Source of the DNA: Betaproteobacteria bacterium
GTDB taxonomy: Bacteria > Pseudomonadota > Gammaproteobacteria > Burkholderiales > Casimicrobiaceae
Assembly: GCA_025355395.1 (NCBI GenBank)
Contig: JANXZT010000146.1
Location: 1 to 8,888, forward strand
Length of the DNA: 8,888 nt
Direction of reading: 5' to 3'
The position numbers and the translations under genes are program-made. Shown in pieces: positions 1 to 6,569 of this stretch. Each line of letters starts with the position of its first letter. Position 1 is the first letter of the stretch. Below the pieces are notes generated by a model. It did no database searches. It saw only the letters and a program-made list of their open reading frames with translations, and had not been told where the DNA came from.

Positions 1-629
1 TCGGGCCGGAGGCGTTCACCGAAGTGCGGTACCTCGCGCACCACAAACAGTTGCGCGCGCTGGGACTGATTCCGCAGCTTGCCGCGGAATTCCACAAGCA
101 ATTCGGCCGCAATTCGGGCGGGCTCATCCGCACCTATCGCACCGAGGATGCGGAGACGATCGTCGTCGCGCTCGGCTCGCTGAACGGTACCGTACAGGAG
201 GTCGTCGACGAGATGCGTGCGCGAGGCTCACTGATCGGCTCGGTCTCGATCTGCTCGTTTCGTCCATTTCCTCTCGCCGCTTCACGTGAGGCATTGAAGC
301 ACGCGAAGCGCGTCGTCGTGCTCGAAAAATGCCTGGCGGTAGGCCTGGGCGGCATTGTTTCCGATGGAGTGCGCAAGTCCTTGTCGGGCATCGTGCTCAA
401 CGGCTACACCGTCATCGCAGGCCTTGGTGGGCGCGCAATTACCCGCGGCTCGCTGACGCGACTGTTCGAGGATGCCGAACGCGACGAACTCGAGCAAGTG
501 ACCTTTCTCGATCTGAACGCCGACGTGATCAGCTACCAGCTGGAACGCGAAAGCAAAACGCGGCGCACCGGCCCCACCGCAGAAGCCATCCTGCGCCGGC
601 TCGGAACAGTCGCGTCGGGCATCGGTTGA
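1..629 (+). CDS. porA: 2-oxoacid (pyruvate):acceptor oxidoreductase alpha subunit, 3' part
   Basis: This is the C-terminal part of a PorA-like alpha subunit, cut by the left edge of the window. The frame is open from base 3 and ends at TGA 627-629, so the GTG at 24 is an internal valine and not the start. Family features seen are the early A-F-T-E-V-R-Y segment, the 'SFRPFP' segment that opens the last Rossmann-like domain, and a glycine-rich 'VLEKCLAVGLGG' stretch where PorA proteins carry the VLDR/EK motif. The alpha subunit works with the beta subunit encoded 16 nt downstream in the CoA-dependent oxidative decarboxylation of a 2-oxoacid, or the reverse. Pyruvate is favoured by the malic enzyme in the same operon, but 2-oxoglutarate or branched-chain 2-oxoacids cannot be excluded. 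Whether a gamma domain is fused upstream is not visible. Confidence 0.85.
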   Translation, partial: GPEAFTEVRYLAHHKQLRALGLIPQLAAEFHKQFGRNSGGLIRTYRTEDAETIVVALGSLNGTVQEVVDEMRARGSLIGSVSICSFRPFPLAASREALKHAKRVVVLEKCLAVGLGGIVSDGVRKSLSGIVLNGYTVIAGLGGRAITRGSLTRLFEDAERDELEQVTFLDLNADVISYQLERESKTRRTGPTAEAILRRLGTVASGIG

Positions 630-645
630 ACCTGGGAGACGCTTC

Positions 646-1635
646 GTGGAAGAGACGATGATCAAGTTCTATCAGACCGGCACCTTTACCGTCGGCAACC
701 GTCTTCTTGCGGAGGATCAACGCTCGGTGCAGGCGGACATGCATCGCACGAACTCGCTCAATTCCGGACATCGCGCCTGCCAGGGCTGCGGCGAAGCCCT
801 GGGTGCGCGGTATGCCATCGATGCGGCGATGGTAGCGACCGGCAACCAGCTCATCGCAGTGAACGCGACGGGATGCCTGGAAGTTTTTTCCACGCCTTAT
901 CCGGAGACTTCGTGGCAGATTCCCTGGATTCACTCGTTATTCGGCAATGCGGCCGCGGTCGCAACGGGCGTCGCCGCGGCGCAGCGGGCGCTGGGCCGCA
1001 ACAACGTGCGCGTCATCGCGCAGGGCGGTGATGGCGGCACGACCGACATCGGCTTCGGCTGCCTGTCCGGCATGTTCGAACGCAACGACGACGTGCTCTA
1101 TATCTGTTATGACAACGAGGCGTACATGAACACCGGCGTGCAGCGCTCGAGCGCGACGCCGCCGGCGGCGCGTACCGCCACGACCCCGGCAGTCGGGCCT
1201 TCCCCGGGCAATGTCTTCGGCACCGGCAAATACGTGCCGCGCATCGCGATGGCGCACCGCATTTCCTACGTCGCGACCGCGAGCGTTTCCAATCTGCGCG
1301 ACCTCGAGCGCAAGGTCAAGTACGCGATGGGGATTCACGGCGCGCGCTACATTCACATCTTCGTGCCATGCCCCCTCGGCTGGGGTTCGGCGTCGGAAGA
1401 CACGATAAAGATCGCGCGCCTGGCAGTCGAGACCGGCCTTTTCCCGCTGTTCGAAGCGCAGGACGGCGAAGTCACGGCGAGTACCCCGATCCGGCACAAA
1501 GTCCCCGTGACCGAATACCTCAAGTTGCAGAAACGTTATGCCCATCTGTTCGGCAATCCGCCGGACGTCGGACGCATCGCACGGATTCAGATGATGGCTG
1601 ATCGCAATATCGACGAGTTCGGCTTGCTGCAATAG
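646..1635 (+). CDS. porB: 2-oxoacid (pyruvate):acceptor oxidoreductase beta subunit
   Basis: This 329-residue beta subunit carries thiamine diphosphate and one [4Fe-4S] cluster. The TPP/Mg motif is G-D-G-G at about residues 128-131 followed by 'DIGFG', with 'YDNEAYMNTG' at 155-164 and 'QRSSATP' after it, all characteristic of PorB. Candidate cluster ligands are C45 and C48 (CQGC), C77 (ATGC) and C242 (VPCP), matching the four-cysteine layout of pyruvate:ferredoxin oxidoreductases. The GTG start at 646 is preferred because GGGAG at 634-638 lies 7 nt upstream; ATG 658 (giving MIKFYQTG) is the alternative and has poorer spacing. It follows porA by 16 nt and precedes the flavoprotein gene by 10 nt, so the three genes are almost certainly one transcript. 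The 2-oxoacid specificity is not settled by sequence alone. Confidence 0.92.
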   Translation: MEETMIKFYQTGTFTVGNRLLAEDQRSVQADMHRTNSLNSGHRACQGCGEALGARYAIDAAMVATGNQLIAVNATGCLEVFSTPYPETSWQIPWIHSLFGNAAAVATGVAAAQRALGRNNVRVIAQGGDGGTTDIGFGCLSGMFERNDDVLYICYDNEAYMNTGVQRSSATPPAARTATTPAVGPSPGNVFGTGKYVPRIAMAHRISYVATASVSNLRDLERKVKYAMGIHGARYIHIFVPCPLGWGSASEDTIKIARLAVETGLFPLFEAQDGEVTASTPIRHKVPVTEYLKLQKRYAHLFGNPPDVGRIARIQMMADRNIDEFGLLQ

Positions 1636-1645
1636 GAGATCGTCA

Positions 1646-3274
1646 ATGGACAAGCCGTACGCAATTACCCTCGATGTCGGCTCGAGCCTTGCCAACAAGA
1701 CCGGCGCGTGGCGCACCAAACGGCCGGTCTACCTGGATCGCCTTCCACCCTGCAACAACGCCTGCCCGGCCGGGGAAAATATCCAGGGCTGGCTGTACCA
1801 CGCCGAGTCCGGCGACTACGAAGCCGCGTGGCGAGCGCTGACGGAAGACAATCCGTTGCCGGCGATCATGGGACGCGTCTGCTATCACCCTTGCGAGAGC
1901 TCGTGCAACCGCGGCAAAGTCGATGAGCCGGTGGGTATCAACTCGGTCGAACGCTTTCTCGGGGACGAAGCCCTGAAGCGCGGCTGGAAGTTTTATCCAC
2001 CCAAAACTGAGAGCGGCAAGCGCGTGCTCATCGTCGGCGCCGGACCATCGGGATTGTCCGCGGCGTATCACCTTCGACGCTTCGGCCACAGCGTCAAGAT
2101 CGTCGAGGCGGGTCCGCTTGCCGGCGGCATGATGCGCTTCGGCATTCCAAAGTATCGACTCCCGCGTGATGTACTCGATGGCGAGGTGCAGCGCATCCTC
2201 GATCTGGGCGTGGAGCTGGAGCTCAATTGCAAGGTTTCCAATATCCTTGACACGATGAAGGCGGGCCACTTCGACGCAGCGTTCCTCGCTGTCGGCGCGC
2301 ATATCGCCAAGCGCGCATACATTCCCGCGGGCGAAGCCGCGCACATGCTCGATGCGGTATCGGTGCTGCGGAGCATGGAGGGTGAGGAAAAGCCGATGCT
2401 GGGCCGTCGCGTGGTGGTGTATGGCGGCGGCAACACCGCGCCCGACGTTGCGCGCACGGCCAAACGGCTGGGCGCGATCGAAGCAATCATCGTCTACCGG
2501 CGCACCCGCGAAAAGATGCCCGCGCACGACTTCGAAATCGAAGAGGCGTTGCAGGAAGGCGTGTTGATCAAATGGCTGTCGACGATCAAGAACATGGCCA
2601 ACGAGGGCACACTGACCGTCGAAACGATGGCGCTCGACGCCACGGGCTTCCCCCAGCCGACCGGGGAATTCGAGACGCTGGAGGCCGACTCGCTCGTGCT
2701 GGCGCTGGGCCAAGACGTGGATCTCTCGCTGCTCGACGGCGTGCCGGCACTCGACATCAAAGACGGCGCTGTTCAAGTGGGGCGCAACATGATGACCGGC
2801 CATGCAGGAATTTTCGCCGGCGGCGACATGGTTCCATCGGAGCGTACGGTGACGGTGGGGGTCGGTCACGGTAAGAAGGCGGCACGCCATATCGACGCCT
2901 GGCTCTCCGGCAACACGTACGCACCCGCGCCCAAGCACGAGCTCGCGACGTTCGACATGCTTAACCTCTGGTATTTCAGCGATGCGCCCAAGACCATGCG
3001 CCCATTGCTCGAGCTCGCCCGCCGGACCTCCACTTTCGAAGAGGTCGTGGGCGGTCTCACCGAAGACAACGCGTTGTTCGAAGCGCGCCGCTGCCTGTCC
3101 TGCGGCAACTGTTTCGAGTGCGACAACTGTTATGGGATGTGCCCCGACAACGCCGTGATCAAACTGGAACCGGGCAAGCGGTTCGAGTTCAATTTCGACT
3201 ATTGCAAGGGCTGCGGCATCTGCGTGTCCGAATGTCCATGCGGCGCGATCAAGATGGTTCCAGAGACAAACTGA
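1646..3274 (+). CDS. GltD-like FAD/NAD(P) oxidoreductase fused to a 2[4Fe-4S] ferredoxin domain
   Basis: This 542-residue fusion probably links the PorAB core to NAD(P)(H). The N-terminal domain has the cysteines of the GltD family: C36 and C40 (CNNAC-P), then C79, C83 and C87 (GRVC-x3-C-x3-C), which bind Fe-S in glutamate synthase small subunits. A dinucleotide fold for FAD starts at G131-A-G-P-S-G136. A second one for NAD(P) is at G260-G-G-N-T-A-P-D, followed by 'VYRR' at 283-286. The closing FAD motif 'FAGGDM' is at 390-395. The C-terminal 60 residues are a PorD-like bacterial ferredoxin: C489-x2-C492-x2-C495-x3-C499-P and C520-x2-C523-x2-C526-x3-C530-P. C483 and C486 add a further CxxC just ahead. 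AGGAG at 1634-1638 overlaps the porB stop and sets ATG 1646. Similar flavoprotein subunits occur in NADP+-linked 2-oxoglutarate oxidoreductase of Azoarcus (from memory). The partner role is inferred from the operon. Confidence 0.88.
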   Translation: MDKPYAITLDVGSSLANKTGAWRTKRPVYLDRLPPCNNACPAGENIQGWLYHAESGDYEAAWRALTEDNPLPAIMGRVCYHPCESSCNRGKVDEPVGINSVERFLGDEALKRGWKFYPPKTESGKRVLIVGAGPSGLSAAYHLRRFGHSVKIVEAGPLAGGMMRFGIPKYRLPRDVLDGEVQRILDLGVELELNCKVSNILDTMKAGHFDAAFLAVGAHIAKRAYIPAGEAAHMLDAVSVLRSMEGEEKPMLGRRVVVYGGGNTAPDVARTAKRLGAIEAIIVYRRTREKMPAHDFEIEEALQEGVLIKWLSTIKNMANEGTLTVETMALDATGFPQPTGEFETLEADSLVLALGQDVDLSLLDGVPALDIKDGAVQVGRNMMTGHAGIFAGGDMVPSERTVTVGVGHGKKAARHIDAWLSGNTYAPAPKHELATFDMLNLWYFSDAPKTMRPLLELARRTSTFEEVVGGLTEDNALFEARRCLSCGNCFECDNCYGMCPDNAVIKLEPGKRFEFNFDYCKGCGICVSECPCGAIKMVPETN

Positions 3275-3279
3275 ATACC

Positions 3280-3300
3280 GGCGCGCCCAACGGGCGGGCC
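3280..3300 (+). promoter_or_regulatory. Intercistronic GC-rich hairpin before the malic enzyme gene
   Basis: Five bases after the stop codon of the flavoprotein gene, 9-base arms (3280-3288 and 3292-3300) pair through eight G-C pairs around one G-G mismatch (3283/3297), with a 3-base AAC loop. No run of T follows, so full intrinsic termination is unlikely. It could be an RNA-processing or stabilising hairpin that sets the amount of malic enzyme message relative to the upstream genes. The function is inferred from position only. Confidence 0.45.
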
Positions 3301-3320
3301 CTATGGCGAGGAGATGAGCG

Positions 3321-4982
3321 ATGTTGCAGAAAAGTCATGACGAGATAATTTCTGCGCTGCCGAAAGGCATTGCGATGTTGCAGGATCCGGCGCTCAACAA
3401 GGGAACCGCGTTCACCGAAGCCGAGCGCGACACCTTGCACCTGCGCGGGTTGTTGCCGCCACACGTGTCTTCGCAGGAACAGCAGTCGGGGCGCGTGCTC
3501 GAGAATTTTCGCCGCAAGTCGAGCGATCTCGAGAAGTACATCAGTCTCCGGGCGCTGCACGACCGCAACGAAGCGCTTTTCTTCCGCCTGCTGATGGATC
3601 ATCCGGATGAGATGATGCCTATCGTCTATACGCCGACGGTCGGACTGGCGTGCCAGCGGTACACGCACATCTTTCAGCGTCCGCGCGGTATTTTCATCAG
3701 CGCCGCCGACCGCGGTCGCGTCGCGGAGGTGCTCGCCAACTGGCCGCGCCGAGACGTGGCGATCATCGTTGTCAGCGACGGCGAGCGCATCCTGGGTCTC
3801 GGGGACCTGGGCGCCAACGGCATGGGCATTCCGGTTGGCAAGCTGTCGCTCTATACCGCCTGTGCAGGCGTGAATCCGAATACCTGCCTGCCGGTGCTTC
3901 TCGACGTCGGTACCAACAACTCCGAGCTGCTCGACGATCCGCTTTATATCGGTCTGCATCAGTCGCGCGTGCGTGGCGAGGACTACGACGCCCTGGTGGA
4001 AGAGTTCGTGGTCGCTGCCAGCAAGCTTTTCCCGGGGGTCGTGATTCAGTTCGAAGACTTTGCGACCAATAATGCATTCCGGTTGCTGAAGAAATATCGC
4101 GATCGAATCCCGACGTTCAACGACGACATTCAGGGAACCGCCGCGGTCGTGCTGGCGGGAATACTGTCCGCGCTGCGGATCACCGGCGGCTCGCTCGGCG
4201 AGCAGACACTGCTGTTCCAGGGCGCCGGCGAAGCGGCCACGGGCATCGCCGATCTGGTGGTCGACGCGATGGTCGCGACAGGCATGAATGAGGCGCAGGC
4301 GCGAGGCCGGTGCTGGCTTTTCGATTCGCACGGCCTGGTCGTCAAGCAGCGAACCGATCTCGCGGCGCACAAGCAATTCTACGCGCACGATCATGCGCCG
4401 GCAGGCAGCCTGCTCGACGCGATAAACGCGTTGCGCCCGACGGCAATCATCGGCGTCGCAGCGGTCGGCGGCGCCTTTACGGAGGGCGTCGTGCGCATCA
4501 TGGCCGCGCTCAACAAGCGCCCGATCGTGTTTGCGCTTTCCAATCCGACATCTAAATCCGAATGCACGGCGACACAAGCGTATCGCTGGTCGGATGGGCG
4601 CGCGCTTTTCGCCTGCGGCTCGCCATTTGATCCGGTGACCCTGGATGGCCGAAGCCACGTACCGCGGCAGGGCAATAATTCGTACATATTTCCCGGCGTT
4701 GGCCTCGGTGTCATCGCTTCCGGCGCGAGCCGCGTCACCGATGAAATGTTCATGGCCGCCGCACATACGCTCGCCGAGCAGGTCACCGAAGACGACCTGC
4801 GGCAGGGAAGCCTCTATCCGCCGCTCAAGAACGTTCGCAGCGTATCGGCGCACATCGCGGCCGCAGTAGCCGCAGTCGCCTACCGCCGGGGGCTGGCGCG
4901 CGGGGCGCAGCCCACCGACCTGCTGGGATTCGTGAAGTCGCAGATGTACGAACCCTGCTATGCCACGTACGTGGCGGGGTGA
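3321..4982 (+). CDS. NAD(P)-dependent malic enzyme (large, decarboxylating form)
   Basis: This 553-residue enzyme interconverts malate plus NAD(P)+ with pyruvate, CO2 and NAD(P)H. Its length and motifs match the MaeA/SfcA and eukaryotic malic enzyme family, not the MaeB type fused to phosphotransacetylase. 'YTPTVG' at 103-108 holds the catalytic Tyr103, and the 'GLGDLGANGMGIPVGK' segment ends at catalytic Lys174. Metal ligands are E245 and D246 (QFEDF) and D269 (FNDDIQG). The nucleotide fold is G301-A-G-E-A-A-T-G308, and 'ALSNPTSKSE' follows later. After the second strand the residues are D335-S336, with K351 in the region where animal NADP enzymes carry a specificity lysine, so NADP+ use is possible but undecided. 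GAGGAG at 3308-3313 lies 7 nt before ATG 3321. It is the last gene of the 2-oxoacid oxidoreductase operon, where it could supply or consume pyruvate. Confidence 0.93.
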   Translation: MLQKSHDEIISALPKGIAMLQDPALNKGTAFTEAERDTLHLRGLLPPHVSSQEQQSGRVLENFRRKSSDLEKYISLRALHDRNEALFFRLLMDHPDEMMPIVYTPTVGLACQRYTHIFQRPRGIFISAADRGRVAEVLANWPRRDVAIIVVSDGERILGLGDLGANGMGIPVGKLSLYTACAGVNPNTCLPVLLDVGTNNSELLDDPLYIGLHQSRVRGEDYDALVEEFVVAASKLFPGVVIQFEDFATNNAFRLLKKYRDRIPTFNDDIQGTAAVVLAGILSALRITGGSLGEQTLLFQGAGEAATGIADLVVDAMVATGMNEAQARGRCWLFDSHGLVVKQRTDLAAHKQFYAHDHAPAGSLLDAINALRPTAIIGVAAVGGAFTEGVVRIMAALNKRPIVFALSNPTSKSECTATQAYRWSDGRALFACGSPFDPVTLDGRSHVPRQGNNSYIFPGVGLGVIASGASRVTDEMFMAAAHTLAEQVTEDDLRQGSLYPPLKNVRSVSAHIAAAVAAVAYRRGLARGAQPTDLLGFVKSQMYEPCYATYVAG

Positions 4983-5063
4983 CGACAACAGAATGGCCGC
5001 AGAACCCGGACAGAAAATGCGCAACAAAAGTGAGGCACGATGAGGGAGGCCGTTCTGACAATG

Positions 5064-5090
5064 CTCCGCCACCATCCGTTGGTGGCGGAG
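5064..5090. terminator. Perfect inverted repeat between convergent operons, putative terminator
   Basis: CTCCGCCACC (5064-5073) and its exact reverse complement GGTGGCGGAG (5081-5090) flank a 7-base loop. A G-U pair (5063/5091) could extend the stem in the plus-strand RNA. It lies 81 nt after the malic enzyme stop and 17 nt beyond the stop of the minus-strand LOG-like gene, which suits a shared, two-way transcription end. No T-run follows on either strand, so it may only slow polymerase or protect 3' ends. The rest of 4983-5107 holds no gene that I can support. Confidence 0.6.
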
Positions 5091-5107
5091 TTCGAGCCGA
5101 GGCACGT

Positions 5108-5743
5108 CTACTCGCTGGCCGCCAAAGCGACTAACGCAATTTCGCGCAGTGCGACGCCGACGTCGGCGACGTGCACGACACCCTCCACTCGCGCCGCGCC
5201 TTCGAGGCCCAGCACCAATTTGCCGAATTGCCGACCGAACGCCACCTCCGATAATGTGCCGAAACTATCGCCGATTGCGACGAGGCAAAGCGCGGCGCGT
5301 GCGATCAACGCGTTGCGCGCTTCGCCGATGCCGGTGGCGATGACTATGCCAACGTAAGGATTAGCGGACGACGGATCGGCGTCGGGCAGGATGCCGATCG
5401 TCGTTCCACCGGCGCTCGAGGCGCCGCGGCAGACGGCTTCCATCACGCCATGCCGCCCACCGCACAATACGGCGAAGCCCATTTGCGCGAGGCCGCGGCC
5501 GACTTCTTCCGCTGCCGCGAGCTGCGCTGGCAGGGCTTCGCGCGGCCCGATCACGCCAATCGGAATCCGAATCGGATGACCGCTCTCGCGCTGTTGCCAG
5601 GTCGCCGCGGTGACGGCATCGACGTTATCGCCGCTGGGTGCAACGCTTGCGTCCTGCCACACCCGCTGCGCCGCGTCGAATCGCCGGCCGCGCGCATCGA
5701 ACAGTGCCTCGCGTGCGCGGTCGAGCCTAAAGATGGCGCTCAT
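5108..5743 (-). CDS. LOG-like (SLOG / TIGR00725-type) Rossmann-fold protein, possible nucleotide-ligand binding or processing
   Basis: From ATG 5743 this is 211 residues. About 60 residues of unrecognised N-terminal sequence precede a compact Rossmann domain. The first strand ends in 'GVIG' (63-66), then comes 'GGRHGVMEA' (95-103), 'ARNALI' (142-147) and 'GDSFGTLSE' (158-166). These fit the TIGR00725/SLOG branch of the LOG (lysine decarboxylase-like) superfamily. Canonical LOG phosphoribohydrolases have PGGxGTxxE; here GTLSE with E166 is kept but the PGG is replaced by IGDSF, so catalysis on cytokinin-type nucleotides should not be assumed. The gene ends the ABC importer operon, and its start overlaps the permease end by 17 nt, pointing to translational coupling. 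A GTG at 5764 would add 7 residues; neither start has a clear Shine-Dalgarno sequence. The biological role is unknown. Confidence 0.75.
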   Translation of the reverse strand: MSAIFRLDRAREALFDARGRRFDAAQRVWQDASVAPSGDNVDAVTAATWQQRESGHPIRIPIGVIGPREALPAQLAAAEEVGRGLAQMGFAVLCGGRHGVMEAVCRGASSAGGTTIGILPDADPSSANPYVGIVIATGIGEARNALIARAALCLVAIGDSFGTLSEVAFGRQFGKLVLGLEGAARVEGVVHVADVGVALREIALVALAASE

Positions 5744-6545
5744 GGCGGCTACCGAACCATTCACCGGTGGTCATGATGGCCGAGCAAACCGCGGTGATCA
5801 GCAGCGCGAGCGCGGCGGCGGCCGGAAAATCAGTTCCCGTTTCGGAGATCAGGCTGTAGAGCTGCAGCGGCAGAATGTGCAGCTGCGTGCCCACCAGCGC
5901 CAGCGCCGTGCCATACGCACCGAACACCACGGCGGCGACGAGGCAGAATGCGGCCCCCACCGGTGCCGCCACCTGCGGCAACATCACCTGGCGAAACGCC
6001 TGCGACGACGTCGCACCGAGCGACTCCGCAGCCGCGAGTTGCGCGCGATCGAAATTGACCAGCACCGGCAGGATGCCCATCACGACGCGCGGTATGAGGT
6101 AGTACGACGACGCGAACGCGAGCCCCACGGGAGTAAACAGTGCCTTGCCGATGACCGCCGGATCGAATCCGGCATAGCCCAGGAGTTGCGTGACAAAACC
6201 GGCGCGACCGTAGCCGAGGATGAAGCCATAGGCGACGATGAGCCCGGAAAAGGTGAGCGGCAACGCGATGACGAACGACAGCAGCGTACGCCGCCGCTCG
6301 GTCAGTCGCGATAGATGCAACGCGACCGCGACGCCGACCAGCGTCGAGACTGCCGCTGCAGCGAATGTCAGCAACAGGCTGCCGGCGAGCGATGGCCAGA
6401 ATGCCGGCAACGTGAACGCGCGGCCAAAGGCCTTGGTGCCTTCGCGCAGCGCGTCAACTGCCACCATCGCCACCGGCAACGCGAAAAAAATCGCGAGCAC
6501 GCTGGCGGCAGGCGTGGCGAGCAGCAGTTGCGTGCGAAGACGCAT
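5727..6545 (-). CDS. ABC transporter permease (second membrane subunit)
   Basis: This 272-residue inner-membrane protein of the BPD_transp_1 (MetI-like) family forms half of the import channel. Hydrophobic segments lie near residues 8-30, 52-78, 88-112, 133-162, 194-220 and 240-260, giving six helices. The cytoplasmic EAA loop that docks on the ATPase is at about 171-190 ('AAAESLGA' through 'FRQVMLP'). The start ATG lies 24 nt after the binding-protein stop, and the TAG stop is overlapped by the LOG-like gene. No good ribosome-binding sequence is seen before the ATG. The family pairs with iron(III), polyamine, thiamine and 2-aminoethylphosphonate importers, and sequence alone does not pick the substrate. 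Its partner permease is encoded at the other end of the operon, not next to it. Confidence 0.9.
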   Translation of the reverse strand: MRLRTQLLLATPAASVLAIFFALPVAMVAVDALREGTKAFGRAFTLPAFWPSLAGSLLLTFAAAAVSTLVGVAVALHLSRLTERRRTLLSFVIALPLTFSGLIVAYGFILGYGRAGFVTQLLGYAGFDPAVIGKALFTPVGLAFASSYYLIPRVVMGILPVLVNFDRAQLAAAESLGATSSQAFRQVMLPQVAAPVGAAFCLVAAVVFGAYGTALALVGTQLHILPLQLYSLISETGTDFPAAAALALLITAVCSAIMTTGEWFGSRHERHL

Positions 6546-6569
6546 GGCTTAAGACTTGGCGGCGACTTC

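Noticed and set aside
1643..2938. 431-codon open frame on the minus strand across the flavoprotein gene
   Set aside because: Antisense to the GltD-like domain; low-complexity composition and no motif.
1646..3274. Annotation as glutamate synthase small subunit (gltD)
   Set aside because: The N-terminal fold is GltD-like, but there is no glutamate synthase large subunit nearby, a ferredoxin domain is fused at the C-terminus, and the gene sits in a 2-oxoacid oxidoreductase operon.
3249..5105. 618-codon open frame on the minus strand across the malic enzyme gene
   Set aside because: It lies antisense to a gene with complete catalytic and cofactor motifs. The translation is rich in Arg, His and Ala with no recognisable domain, a common artefact of high-GC coding DNA.
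5040..5357. Possible small plus-strand gene starting just after the malic enzyme gene
   Set aside because: The frame runs through the terminator-like hairpin and then antisense to the LOG-like gene. It is Ser/Thr/Ala/Pro-rich with no recognisable family.
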